DNA of 64,000 nt. Origin: SIG78 sp045585955 (GTDB lineage Bacteria; Verrucomicrobiota; Lentisphaeria; Victivallales; Victivallaceae). The position numbers were made by a program, and so were the translations under genes. Where the stretch lies: contig JAZMZK010000018.1 in NCBI GenBank assembly GCA_045585955.1, positions 1 through 64,000 of the forward strand, given 5' to 3'. The notes beneath the pieces are model-generated. The model saw only the letters and a list, made by a program, of their open reading frames with translations. It was not told where the DNA came from and did not search any database. Of this stretch, positions 1-8,622 are shown in pieces (position 1 is the stretch's first letter; every line of letters starts with the position of its first letter).

Positions 1-401
1 AAATCGCAAGAATATTCTTCTCTATTGCATTATTCTCTTTAGGAGTGTGTTGGCTATGTAATATAATGATGTTGTTTACCAAACCGCACAAATGGTGCGA
101 ATTGCTGATATTTCCTCAACTTGTTTGGTTTGCTCTTGGAATTATTGTATTCGGATATGGAGAAATATATTTTGATCTGCAGACAAAAACACAGTGGTAT
201 CTCGTGACTTATGGCTATCCGGTTTTGCTTTTGCCAATACAAATTTTAGCGTGCAACAAGTTTGTTTCTCTATACCAGAAACAAAAGCAGGACAATGAAA
301 AATTTTTGTATTTGGCAATTTCACAAGTGATTTCAATGATTATGTTTTCTTCAGTTTGGATTTTATTGGGATATGCAGTTATATGGTCACAAGCTTCATA
401 A
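1..401 (+). CDS. Multi-pass membrane protein, 3' part only
   Basis: The reading frame is open from base 3, with no stop before the window edge, and ends at a TAA at 399-401, so the gene very probably begins upstream. A GTG at 45 would also be a formal start, but it lies inside a hydrophobic stretch. The visible 133 residues hold about four membrane segments: the first 25 residues, then roughly residues 33-52, 66-85 and 105-130, joined by short charged loops such as YQKQKQDNEK. The protein ends directly after the last segment. I recognise no family or catalytic motif. Membrane location is inferred from hydropathy only. Confidence 0.55.
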   Translation, partial: IARIFFSIALFSLGVCWLCNIMMLFTKPHKWCELLIFPQLVWFALGIIVFGYGEIYFDLQTKTQWYLVTYGYPVLLLPIQILACNKFVSLYQKQKQDNEKFLYLAISQVISMIMFSSVWILLGYAVIWSQAS

Positions 402-809
402 TTGCCGAAATGATGCAAATTTCAGAAAATTGACAGGGGTAAGTCCTCTGTATTGCATTTTAACGATTTTGGCTTTCACAAGACTTTTTTCGCAGTTCTA
501 TACCTCTCTATCAAATAGGGTATTGCTCCGACGAACTTTTTTATTCTTTGAGCGTAAAAAATCACAGAGAGAAAAGGTTGCTGAAAAGTTGCGTCAACTC
601 CACCATTTTACGAACTTTTGGCTGTTTTTGAGGGTGGGAGAATTTTGTCTTTTTGTTTTGTTAAACTCCATGATTTTTTTGCTTGTTACACCCCGCCCCA
701 AGTGCTGTCAGTACAGCTGTCAGCACTAAAATAAAACATTTGTTCATGCCGTTGATCCACTTGTATTTTGTAATCAGTAAATCGGCAATTTTTTATCTTT
801 TTTTCAGAA
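402..809. other. Intergenic stretch without a supported gene
   Basis: About 400 bases lie between the membrane-protein stop and the 3' end of the opposing sulfatase-like gene. A plus-strand open frame (373-729) overlaps the previous gene, lacks a Shine-Dalgarno site and has no recognisable composition, so I do not call it. A short inverted repeat, GTGCTG (702-707) with CAGCAC (721-726), could fold into a hairpin but has no T-run after it. The stretch is AT-rich. Confidence 0.4.
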
Positions 810-2654
810 TTATTTTGTATAGCTTGTTGTCATTTCAAAAAACTTTTTCACTACTTGCGGCGGCAGCGGATCATCAATAAGTTTGCCGTCAATGGTATAT
901 TTGCGCATGATTCCGTAAACTGTCTGGGCAAAAACTTTATCCTGATATATTATCGCTGTTTCCAGATAACTTGAGGAAAAAATAAATTCCCGTTCTGACC
1001 GGTCAAACAGGTTTTTTCCGTAAGAATAGTCTTTTATGTTATTGGTACACCCCAGCACATCCTGCATTATTGTTGCCGATACATCCAAGCCGCTGGTTTT
1101 GTAATTGACTGTTTGCGGTTTGGGTTGGTCAAGTCCGAACAACAACAGAGGCACCTGGGTCTGATAACGGGCAAAATTACTGTTATGCCCCCAATTGAGC
1201 ATGTCGCTTTCACCGGCTTCGTTACCATGGTCGGATGTGAGTATAACAACGGTATCCCGGGCAATACGCTCTTGCATCTTGCTTGCCTGAAAAAATCTGT
1301 TCAGCAAATCATCCATGTAATAAGTAGAATTTTTAATCAAATTTATTGCTGACTTTTTGCTTTCAGGGGTGTTGCGTAAGGTAAGAAAGTTGACTTGTTT
1401 CATCCCGGCAGCAAATTTTTGCGGGAACCCGGGCGCTATGGCGCAGCCGTGCAGCGCATCCAGAAAAAGCAGCACAAAGAATGGCTTGGAGGTATCTCGG
1501 TTTTTTAAGAATTTCATACAATTTTCTATTGCAGAATTATCCCGGTCGACCTTGGTTCTTCCTTTTTGGGTCAACTCTATATCCGGAACTTTAGCAAAAA
1601 CCGTCCGATTGAACGGCGGTGCTTGCAGAGTCCCGCCGGCAAAGGCTTTGACCTCGTAACCCAGTTCCACCATGGAATCGATCATTGCAGCTCCGGTATT
1701 GGAGCGCAGCGCCTGATCAAAATAATTGCCCGGAATACCGTAAAATAAACTGAATATTCCAGTTTTGGTGCAGTTGCCACCTGAAAAATGTTGGGTAAAC
1801 CGGGTGTGCGGGATTTTTTCTGCAAACTTGCACATATTGGGCATAACATCTTCATTGAGCATATCAGCACGCAGGCTGTCGATTACTATAAAAATAACAT
1901 TTTTGCGCCGTGGAATGTTTTTGAACTCAAGTTTTTTCAGGGGGTAGTTGATAACCGAACCGGCATGCATTTTTACCCCTTTTGCCTGCTTGAAACCGCG
2001 CTTGCTTAAAAAGCGAGTGGCGGTCATGGCATATTTCAGCGGCAGCGCCTCGGTACGCAATATGATTTCCTGAATACCGCTGTAAGCCGCCCAGGCGTGG
2101 ACAACATTGAATGACCCGAAACACAATCCGATCAATACAAGTATTGCAATTATACTTTTGGGACAGTTGAACTTATGTACTGCTTTGAACAGAAAATACT
2201 CTCCGGTAAACAGCCCTGCAACTATAAATATAACTGCAACGATCATTGAAAAAGGAAATTCGACCAACTCAAACGCAGCCGGAGAAAAAAACAGCGCCAA
2301 CATTGGTATATTTATATGGAAATGATACAAACTGAATACCACAATATCTGCAAAGAGCAGAAAAGTCAGCAACCCGCCCCAGAAAACTGCCGAAAGTGTC
2401 AGGAATTTTTTTCCGGCAAATCTGCATATCTGCAAGAGCATCCAAAGACCTGTTGCAAAAACGCCCAAATGTCCTACTGCAAAAGCAAGTGAATAAAAAA
2501 CACCATTCCAGCTGGACTGCAAAAGATGGATATAACGCAAATATACCGTGGACATAAGCATCCACAAAAAACCATTGATCAAGGAAAATTGCAATACTGT
2601 ACAGAATTGATAATTACATAAAAAATCAATGACTTTTGTCCAGATTTTTTTCAT
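810..2654 (-). CDS. YejM/PbgA-like inner-membrane protein with sulfatase-fold domain
   Basis: A 614-residue protein with the layout of the YejM/PbgA family (DUF3413 plus sulfatase-like periplasmic domain). About five membrane helices fill the first 190 residues. The periplasmic domain opens with FIVIDSLRAD near residue 259, continues with SGGNCTKTGIFSLFYG, and holds a metal-site-like SDHGNE near the end. In Enterobacteria this family senses LPS at the inner membrane and controls LpxC turnover, and it is usually considered catalytically silent. That role here is inference. The longer frame opens 18 codons upstream, but the MKKIW methionine at 2654 begins the typical cytosolic N-terminus and has a GGGGTG upstream. 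The gene stands alone, divergent from the kinase-like gene. A related phosphoethanolamine transferase or LTA-synthase-like enzyme cannot be excluded. Confidence 0.8.
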   Translation of the reverse strand: MKKIWTKVIDFLCNYQFCTVLQFSLINGFLWMLMSTVYLRYIHLLQSSWNGVFYSLAFAVGHLGVFATGLWMLLQICRFAGKKFLTLSAVFWGGLLTFLLFADIVVFSLYHFHINIPMLALFFSPAAFELVEFPFSMIVAVIFIVAGLFTGEYFLFKAVHKFNCPKSIIAILVLIGLCFGSFNVVHAWAAYSGIQEIILRTEALPLKYAMTATRFLSKRGFKQAKGVKMHAGSVINYPLKKLEFKNIPRRKNVIFIVIDSLRADMLNEDVMPNMCKFAEKIPHTRFTQHFSGGNCTKTGIFSLFYGIPGNYFDQALRSNTGAAMIDSMVELGYEVKAFAGGTLQAPPFNRTVFAKVPDIELTQKGRTKVDRDNSAIENCMKFLKNRDTSKPFFVLLFLDALHGCAIAPGFPQKFAAGMKQVNFLTLRNTPESKKSAINLIKNSTYYMDDLLNRFFQASKMQERIARDTVVILTSDHGNEAGESDMLNWGHNSNFARYQTQVPLLLFGLDQPKPQTVNYKTSGLDVSATIMQDVLGCTNNIKDYSYGKNLFDRSEREFIFSSSYLETAIIYQDKVFAQTVYGIMRKYTIDGKLIDDPLPPQVVKKFFEMTTSYTK

Positions 2655-2822
2655 TGTTATTTCACACCCCAAAAAAACATCTATGTATACATCAATAATA
2701 TACAGCACTAATCGTTTGTTTTCAAATTTTATGGTAATAAAAAAATGCGATTGATTGCTTTGCTTTCTGAAAATTTTATTCTTTATTTTGCATAAAACAA
2801 ATTCAGCAGTATATTACAAAGT

Positions 2823-2851
2823 TTGGCGGGTGTTTTGCCGCGCATTATATA
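2823..2851 (+). promoter_or_regulatory. Candidate sigma70 promoter for the polyprenol-kinase-like gene
   Basis: TTGGCG (2823-2828) and TATATA (2846-2851) are separated by 17 bases, about 40 bases before the start codon. Confidence 0.4.
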
Positions 2852-2893
2852 AAATCGCACTTTTTTATCAAGACCGGAGGATTTTTTTATTTT

Positions 2894-3535
2894 ATGAGCG
2901 AACCTATCAGTTATTGGGAAGAAATCAAACGCAAACTGATCCATCTTTCTTCGTTGTGGATGGTTGCCGCAACTATTGTTCTGCCGGAGCTTTTTCAGTA
3001 CGGGCGCTGGATCGCCTGTGCGCTTTTCGCAGTTTGTTTGTTTATTACGCTGGTATCTGAACACGATTACGCCAATGGGGGTAAATATCTGGGGAGGCTC
3101 TATGGCAAACTGTTCAGAAAAATGCTTCGTAACGATGTAAAACCGGGACAGTGGGTAGTTTCGGGCGGAGCCCCTGTGTTAGCTGCGGCGTTGTTGGTTA
3201 ATCTGATATTCCCGTATCAGATTGCAGCAGCAGCGCTGGCAGTAATGCTTACCGGCGATGCCGCCGCTGCGCTGGTCGGCAGAAAATTCGGCAAACACAA
3301 ACTTGTAAACAATAAGTCCTGGGAAGGTACTGTAAGTTTTGTTATAACTGCATACTTTTTTCTGGCTTTGACCGGTATTTGCAATCAGATGCCAATGCAG
3401 TTTTACCTTGCCGGGATATTGGCTGTAATTGCCGGTGCGGTGGTTGAACTCTTTACCGCACAGCTGAAGATCGACGATAATTTTTCTATTCCGATGACAG
3501 CCGGAGTTGTATTGTATATAGGACTTTTGCTGTAA
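2894..3535 (+). CDS. Diacylglycerol/polyprenol kinase family membrane protein
   Basis: A 213-residue integral membrane protein of the CTP-dependent dolichol/diacylglycerol kinase and phosphatidate cytidylyltransferase-like family. The hallmarks are EIKRKLIHLSS at the N-terminus, LTGDAAAALVGRKFGKHK in the middle and NNKSWEGTVSF after it. The last two are the conserved nucleotide and metal-binding region of SEC59/DGK1-type kinases. Six to seven hydrophobic segments cover the rest. It probably phosphorylates a lipid alcohol in the inner membrane, and the exact substrate cannot be told. GGAGG sits 13 bases before ATG. It is a single-gene unit followed by a strong hairpin terminator. Confidence 0.8.
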   Translation: MSEPISYWEEIKRKLIHLSSLWMVAATIVLPELFQYGRWIACALFAVCLFITLVSEHDYANGGKYLGRLYGKLFRKMLRNDVKPGQWVVSGGAPVLAAALLVNLIFPYQIAAAALAVMLTGDAAAALVGRKFGKHKLVNNKSWEGTVSFVITAYFFLALTGICNQMPMQFYLAGILAVIAGAVVELFTAQLKIDDNFSIPMTAGVVLYIGLLL

Positions 3536-3553
3536 GCAAAATAAAAAATATCA

Positions 3554-3588
3554 CCCCGTACAAAGCAATGTTCTGTACGGGGATTTTT
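3554..3588 (+). terminator. Rho-independent terminator
   Basis: A 9-bp perfect stem, CCCCGTACA (3554-3562) with TGTACGGGG (3574-3582), is followed by ATTTTTAT. It lies just after the kinase-like gene. An A-rich left flank lets it also serve the opposing S66 peptidase gene. Confidence 0.85.
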
Positions 3589-3593
3589 ATTGA

Positions 3594-4529
3594 TTATTGA
3601 GTTAAAACAGCTTTTTCATCAATGGTCTTGATCCGGTCGAGGTCGATGAGAAAACTTCTTTTGCCATGACCGTAGGGGTAGTTGTAATATACCGGGCAGC
3701 TTACTTTTGCTGTGAACTCTTTGAACATTTTCAGCTGGTCGGCTTGGCTCATATCGTTGAATTCTCCGAAAACCACGGCTTTGCATTTGTCGAAGTATTT
3801 GTACTTTATGAGTTTATCCAGTATCTCGGTATTAGCTTTCAAACTCCGGTTGTTGGATTCCAGAAAAACTATTTTATCGTTTGTTTGCATGTGGTAGTTA
3901 TCGCGCACAGCCCAGTGGAGCATGGTTATATGTCCTCCCGTTGCTTTGCCGGAACAAGGTGCGGGGGCAGGGCGCAAGGCAGTCAACTGTACCGGCGGCA
4001 ATTCTGCTCCGGCAAGGCATTTTTTGAACCACTCACGGGAAGCTTGATCGAGCTGGAGCATTGAGGTTGCCGAAGGCCCGTTGTAGAGTTTTGCCACATT
4101 ATTTTTCTGCAAAGCCTGGTGCAAGACGGTTATGTTGCTGAAGCCTACGAACTTGACCTGCTTTTTTTTCATTGCATCGTAATCCAGCATCTTTACCAGC
4201 TCTTGAGCGTGATTCCCGCCCCGGATCGCCCAGATAAGATCCACTTCCGGATCGAACCACGCCTGCTTGAGATCGCTGAACCGTTTAGCTTTCGGTACCT
4301 TTTTTATTTTTGAAGGTGCTTCGTACAGCCGGGCGTTGGGCATGACTTTGACTTTATATCCGGCGGCTTGCAAGTTTTTGATAACTTCATCCATCTGTTT
4401 TTTGCTTGCAGGCATCCCCGGGGCAACCAAGGCTATGACTTTGACTGACTCCGGAAAAATCTTCCAGCTCTCTTGAGCATTCAACGCCAATAACATCAAA
4501 AAACACAGCAGCCCCAATAACATTTTCAT
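3594..4529 (-). CDS. Secreted LD-carboxypeptidase-like protein (peptidase S66)
   Basis: About 311 residues from the MKMLLGLL start, which begins a signal peptide ending near LLALNAQ. The longer frame opens 22 codons earlier inside the upstream gene, and a GAGTGGG upstream supports 4529. The S66 fold is shown by VIALVAPGMPASK, the strand AIRGGNHAQELV, the nucleophile Ser in FVGFSNITVL, the Glu in IVFLESNN and the late YYNYPYGHGK histidine. S66 enzymes cut the L-D bond of murein tetrapeptides during recycling (LdcA) or cleave microcin C-like peptides. Export suggests a periplasmic rather than the usual cytosolic site. The gene follows the M29 aminopeptidase after 19 bases, so the two are probably co-transcribed for peptide handling. 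Confidence 0.8.
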   Translation of the reverse strand: MKMLLGLLCFLMLLALNAQESWKIFPESVKVIALVAPGMPASKKQMDEVIKNLQAAGYKVKVMPNARLYEAPSKIKKVPKAKRFSDLKQAWFDPEVDLIWAIRGGNHAQELVKMLDYDAMKKKQVKFVGFSNITVLHQALQKNNVAKLYNGPSATSMLQLDQASREWFKKCLAGAELPPVQLTALRPAPAPCSGKATGGHITMLHWAVRDNYHMQTNDKIVFLESNNRSLKANTEILDKLIKYKYFDKCKAVVFGEFNDMSQADQLKMFKEFTAKVSCPVYYNYPYGHGKRSFLIDLDRIKTIDEKAVLTQ

Positions 4530-4548
4530 AATACAGCAACCCACTCTT

Positions 4549-5769
4549 TCAAATCGCCCAGGAACCGTTTTGGAAAATTTTGACTTTTTCGCCATCTTGC
4601 GTAATGCCGCTTATTTCCAGATCCCGGCTGCCGATCATAAAGTCCACATGGATCATGCTGTCGTTTACCCCTTTAGCTTTCAGCTCGTCGTGGGTGTACT
4701 TTTCGTAATCCTTTACGCAAACATCAAAACCTCTGCCTAAAGCCATGTGGCAGCTGGCGTTTTCGTCGTACAAGGTGCTGTAAAAGAGTATATCCATATT
4801 GTTGATGGGCGAATTGTAGTCGATCAAGGCACATTCCCCGAGATAGGGGGCGTTTTCGTCCATGGCGATCATCCGCTCCAAAGCCTCTTGACCTTTGGCG
4901 GCTTTTACTTCCACAGCTTTGCCGTTTTCAAATCTTATGGAAAAATCTTCGATCAAACTCCCTTGCCACGACAGGGGCTTGGTAGCTACCAGCAAGCCTT
5001 CGGCTTTGCCCTTTTCGGGTGTGGTGAAGATCTCTTCGGAGGGGATATTGGGGTTGAATCCCCGTCCGGAAAGGTCGGTTTCTTCGGCTCCGGCAAAAAT
5101 TCCTTCTTTCATCAAACCGACTTTGAAGTCAGTACCGTTGGCGGATTTGTAATGCAGTGCCTTAAAGTTGTAAGCGTTGAGTTTATCGGTCAACTCATGT
5201 ATCCGCTTGTTGTGCTGCTGCCAGTTGGCGATGGCTCCATCTTTGGCTCGGGCGGCAGTCAGGATGGCATCCCAGAGTTTTTCCACAGCTTCTTCGTCGC
5301 TCAAACCGGGGAAAACTTTGTTTGCCCATTTTACGCCGGGAACTCCGGCAATGCACCACTGGTATTTATTTTCCATAGCATCCCGGAAAGGCTTGATCTT
5401 GGGGAATCTTGCCATTTGCGCCCGGGCCCGCTTGCCCTGGTCGATACCGTCCATGCCGTCGGGGTCGTCGGAATCCAGCCAGAGGAAGGCGGGGAGGTTT
5501 TCGCTGCGCCACTTAAATTTGGCTATTTCCCACTCTTCGATAGTGGAAAGTTTTTCTTCGGTCTGGTAGAGCTGTGCCAGCTTTGCTGTGGGCATATCCT
5601 GCCAATCAACCTGAACTTTGCTGGCACCTTCTTTATAACAAAGCTCCACCACCAGCCGGACGAACTCCGGCTGATCCAGACCAGCCATGATCATTACTTC
5701 CTGACCTTTGGCGGGGCGTAAACCCATTTTTACGATCAATTCGGCGTACTCAACTAATCTTTTATCCAT
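4549..5769 (-). CDS. Aminopeptidase, peptidase family M29
   Basis: A 406-residue cytosolic metallo-aminopeptidase of the AmpS/AmpT type, with normal family length. Recognisable stretches are LVEYAELIVKMGLRPAKGQ at the N-terminus, NIPSEEIFTTPEKGKAEG and GECALIDYNSPINN in the middle, and NASCHMALGRGF plus IHVDFMIGS towards the end. The Glu and His residues in these stretches form the two-metal site in this family. It removes N-terminal residues from peptides. It is the first gene of a pair with the S66 peptidase. The SD is weak (AGAAAAG). No signal peptide is visible. Confidence 0.9.
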   Translation of the reverse strand: MDKRLVEYAELIVKMGLRPAKGQEVMIMAGLDQPEFVRLVVELCYKEGASKVQVDWQDMPTAKLAQLYQTEEKLSTIEEWEIAKFKWRSENLPAFLWLDSDDPDGMDGIDQGKRARAQMARFPKIKPFRDAMENKYQWCIAGVPGVKWANKVFPGLSDEEAVEKLWDAILTAARAKDGAIANWQQHNKRIHELTDKLNAYNFKALHYKSANGTDFKVGLMKEGIFAGAEETDLSGRGFNPNIPSEEIFTTPEKGKAEGLLVATKPLSWQGSLIEDFSIRFENGKAVEVKAAKGQEALERMIAMDENAPYLGECALIDYNSPINNMDILFYSTLYDENASCHMALGRGFDVCVKDYEKYTHDELKAKGVNDSMIHVDFMIGSRDLEISGITQDGEKVKIFQNGSWAI

Positions 5770-5793
5770 AACAAACTTTTCTTTTCTGATCCG

Positions 5794-7335
5794 TCAGAAC
5801 GGTATGCTTGACGGAGCTTTTTTTATTTCTTCTTTTTTATAATATACTTCAGGAGCTGTTGCCTTATCCTGTTTGTTTACAGCTTTTACAATAATAGCTT
5901 GCGGCGTTACCGGGCAGGCGTACTGGCAGTTGCCGCAGCCGATACAAAGTTCGGCTGTTACCTGCGGCACGGTTGCTGATTTGTGGGGGCCCGGCACCAT
6001 TTTCAACGCCCCGGTGGGGCAGTGCTCGGCACAAGCGCCGCAAGGTTCGCCATCCATATATGCCAGACAGTTTGAGGGATTGAATCCGGCAATACCTATC
6101 CGGCAGAGCTTTTTCTCTTTCAAGCTCATCTTTTTCAATGCTCCAGTGGGGCAGTTGGCGGTACAGTTATTGCACTCGTATTCGCATTTACCGGGGTGAG
6201 TTCCGGCAAATTTCATTACCGGCAGCATAAAACCACGCCAGCCGTATTCCTTGACCGCCGGCTGCAAACAGTTGCCCCGGCAGTTGGCTATACACAATCC
6301 GCAACCGGTACAGCGGGCAAGAAATTCTTCTTCGCTGCCCGCACCCGGCGGCAGAATGGCACTCTTTTTATGGGGTGAAGTTTTGTTTAACACTTTGCCA
6401 GTGGCAAATCCGGCAACTCCGGCGATCCCGGCGGCTATAAGCATATTGCGCCGTTCCGGAGCAGTGGGCAAATCAGCATGGGCTAAATCGCTTTTGCGGC
6501 GGCGAACCAGTTTAATGGCATCCACCGGACACGCTGCAGCACACTCCATACACATAAAACAGCGGGTGAAATCAATGGTTTGCCCATCGCTGATATTTAT
6601 GCAATGAGCATTGCAGACCTTTTCGCACTTACGGCACTTTACGCATTTATTTGCATCAATGGAAAGTCGTTTACCACTGCGGACAGACAGTGCCGCCAAT
6701 ATTGAACCAGCGGGACAAACTGTGTTGCAGAAGATCCTGCCCTTCCAGATCACCAGCAATATCAAGCCCAGCAAAGCTCCACCGGAAATCGCCAACGCCA
6801 TGCTCCAAGCCGCAGTTGTTTCGATAGCCGACTGGGGCATTTTTACCGTAAAACCATTCAACAAAGCCAGCAGCTGCCGGATGCTGTATGAAGAGATTTT
6901 GCCGAAAAGCGAATACGGCTCAACATACCCCAGGGGCAGGGCAATGCCGCCAAAGAGCAACGCTGCCATCAACACCAGAAATGCCGCCCGGAATACATTA
7001 TGCCCTTTGCGGTAAGTTCGGACTTTTTTCGGGAAAAGTTTGCGGTCAAGCCGTTCGATAACCTCTTGCAGCAATCCCAGCGGACAGCACCACGAACAGT
7101 AAACTCTGCCGCAGAAAGCGGTAACAGCCGCCACCAGCAGCATGGAGCCGAAAGCGCCTGCCATACCCAGCGCTGCCACGCTCAAAATTCCCGGCATGAA
7201 TTGATAGTCAAGAGCCTTGTATATTTGCTGATCGTACAGAATAAATCCGCCGAAAATCGCTGTAAAAAACACCAACAGCAAAACTATAACGCACCACCGC
7301 AGGAGGCGGAGGTTTTTCAGAGAAAATATTTTCAT
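5794..7335 (-). CDS. Membrane polyferredoxin, NapH/NosR-like
   Basis: A 513-residue protein with four to five membrane helices in its first 220 residues and two NapH-type motifs, CGRVYCSWCCPLG and CNTVCPAG, after helices 2 and 4. Downstream lie classic ferredoxin clusters: CVKCRKCEKVC, CFMCMECAAACP, CTGCGLCIANC, CNNCTANCP, CGACAEHCP and CIGCGNCQYACP. About six [4Fe-4S] sites are therefore likely, with the later ones in a soluble domain after a second hydrophobic stretch preceded by Arg-Arg (PERRNMLIAAGIAG). Such proteins pass electrons between the quinone pool or cytosolic donors and periplasmic reductases. The partner is not evident. It directly follows the Tat-exported DUF362 protein, so both may belong to one redox module with tatAC next door. 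Confidence 0.8.
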   Translation of the reverse strand: MKIFSLKNLRLLRWCVIVLLLVFFTAIFGGFILYDQQIYKALDYQFMPGILSVAALGMAGAFGSMLLVAAVTAFCGRVYCSWCCPLGLLQEVIERLDRKLFPKKVRTYRKGHNVFRAAFLVLMAALLFGGIALPLGYVEPYSLFGKISSYSIRQLLALLNGFTVKMPQSAIETTAAWSMALAISGGALLGLILLVIWKGRIFCNTVCPAGSILAALSVRSGKRLSIDANKCVKCRKCEKVCNAHCINISDGQTIDFTRCFMCMECAAACPVDAIKLVRRRKSDLAHADLPTAPERRNMLIAAGIAGVAGFATGKVLNKTSPHKKSAILPPGAGSEEEFLARCTGCGLCIANCRGNCLQPAVKEYGWRGFMLPVMKFAGTHPGKCEYECNNCTANCPTGALKKMSLKEKKLCRIGIAGFNPSNCLAYMDGEPCGACAEHCPTGALKMVPGPHKSATVPQVTAELCIGCGNCQYACPVTPQAIIVKAVNKQDKATAPEVYYKKEEIKKAPSSIPF

Positions 7336-7346
7336 ATAAGTATATT

Positions 7347-8249
7347 TCAGAGTTCAATGCGTTTGATATTGAGTTTGCTCAAATCTTTTTCGCCCAATTT
7401 GCGATTGGCGGCTTCCGCCAGATATTTCACATCTTTTTCCTCAAACTGCAACAGCTTGACTGCTGCCGCATCCACCGCCACCGGGTCGGTGGATAAAAGC
7501 ATGAATTTACCCAAAGCTACATCCCGCAAATTTCCGCCCCGGGGACCGTGTGCCATCATCATTCGGTAGGCATCGACCACATTCAAGTCGGGCTTGCGGT
7601 AAGCAAGCAAGTCGGGGATGGTCATAGTCAGATTTTTCTTGTGCATCGCCCGGCGGTCCCAGACCATGCCCATAAGGTTTTTCATGGCACCGGACATCTT
7701 GGCTCCGCCGTGATGTTTCAATATTGGTACATTGATAAATGTATCGCAATCCAGAACTTCGGCAAAAACTTCTGCCATGGTCAATGCTTTTGCGTTCTTG
7801 CCTTCCACCTTACGGTAGCTCTTGCGGTCAGTGGCGTGCAGCACTTTGGCTCCGGCACCGGTGGCGGCATCGGCTACTCCGCTGACCCGGTAGCAGTCGG
7901 GACCATTATCGCAACTGTGGTCAAAAACTATTACTTCAGCAGCTCCGGCTTTGAGAATATCCCGCACCATAACAGCCACCAACTCCGGATTGGTATTGGC
8001 GGCATACTCCGGCGGCTGCGTCCATGCGATGTTGGGTTTCAGTACAACTTTTGAGCCTTTTTTGATAAATTTTTCAATGCCGCCCATAGCTTTTATGCCT
8101 TCACGCCACATAACTTCGGGCGTGGAACCGTGCACCGCCACCAGATCGGGGAGGGCAGTCGTTTTTTCAGCAGCGTTGACAGTTTTGCCGACAGTGGTCA
8201 CGGCAAGGGCAGAAAGAAATCCGGTTTTCAAAAAATCGCGTCTATTCAT
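7347..8249 (-). CDS. DUF362 protein with Tat signal peptide
   Basis: A 300-residue protein starting MNRRDFLKTGFLSALAVTT, a textbook twin-arginine signal with a cleavage site near VNAAE. The body is the DUF362 domain, with VVLKPNIAW, VIVFDHSC and NVPILKHHGGAKMSGAMKN. Unlike many DUF362 proteins it carries no ferredoxin motif, and the adjacent polyferredoxin may supply the iron-sulfur part. The function of the domain is not established. The open frame extends 120 codons further upstream across the divergent tatA, but GGGAG nine bases before 8249 and the signal peptide fix this start. It is transcribed with the polyferredoxin gene 11 bases downstream. Confidence 0.85.
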   Translation of the reverse strand: MNRRDFLKTGFLSALAVTTVGKTVNAAEKTTALPDLVAVHGSTPEVMWREGIKAMGGIEKFIKKGSKVVLKPNIAWTQPPEYAANTNPELVAVMVRDILKAGAAEVIVFDHSCDNGPDCYRVSGVADAATGAGAKVLHATDRKSYRKVEGKNAKALTMAEVFAEVLDCDTFINVPILKHHGGAKMSGAMKNLMGMVWDRRAMHKKNLTMTIPDLLAYRKPDLNVVDAYRMMMAHGPRGGNLRDVALGKFMLLSTDPVAVDAAAVKLLQFEEKDVKYLAEAANRKLGEKDLSKLNIKRIEL

Positions 8250-8271
8250 AGTTAAAACTCCCTGCTTAAAT

Positions 8272-8285
8272 TTGCAATATTGCAA
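8272..8285. promoter_or_regulatory. Perfect 14-bp palindrome between DUF362 gene and tatA
   Basis: TTGCAATATTGCAA is a perfect dyad in the divergent intergenic region. It lies 22 bases upstream of the DUF362 start on one side and about 80 bases upstream of tatA on the other. It could be an operator for the divergent pair. No regulator is assigned. Confidence 0.35.
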
Positions 8286-8364
8286 GTTTGTGATAAAGTT
8301 AATATTGAAAGAATGATTTTTCAAATTTATTTGACAAGTTTTTTTAAAAAAAGGAGTTTTTTTT

Positions 8365-8586
8365 ATGGGTATTGGAGCAACCGAGTGGCTGTTGATCATC
8401 GTGGTAGTAGTTTTGCTTTTCGGAGCCAAGCGGATCCCGGAGCTTGCCCGTTCCCTGGGCAAAGCCAGCCATGAATTCAAAAAAGCCAAAGAAGATCTCT
8501 CCCGGGAGTCTGAAGAATTGGTCAAAGCAGCGGAAGCCAAAGCCGCTGCCGAAGAAAAAGCAGAAAAGAGTGATAAATCTGCCTGA
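8365..8586 (+). CDS. tatA: Sec-independent protein translocase TatA/E
   Basis: 73 residues: a short periplasmic N-terminus, one membrane helix (TEWLLIIVVVVLLFG), the hinge KRIPELARSLGKA with its conserved Phe-Gly and amphipathic helix, and a charged Ala/Glu/Lys tail. TatA forms the pore-like assembly of the twin-arginine pathway. AAAGGAG precedes ATG. tatC follows 36 bases later, forming a minimal TatAC system (no tatB here). The divergent neighbour encodes a probable Tat substrate. Confidence 0.95.
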   Translation: MGIGATEWLLIIVVVVLLFGAKRIPELARSLGKASHEFKKAKEDLSRESEELVKAAEAKAAAEEKAEKSDKSA

Positions 8587-8622
8587 TTTGTATTATAGAG
8601 CATAAGCAAAGAGCCTTTTTAT

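Noticed and set aside
373..729. Plus-strand frame after the first membrane gene
   Set aside because: Overlaps the previous gene, no ribosome-binding site, no family features.
8250..8609. N-terminal extension of the DUF362 protein
   Set aside because: It crosses divergent tatA; the Tat signal and GGGAG place the start at 8249.
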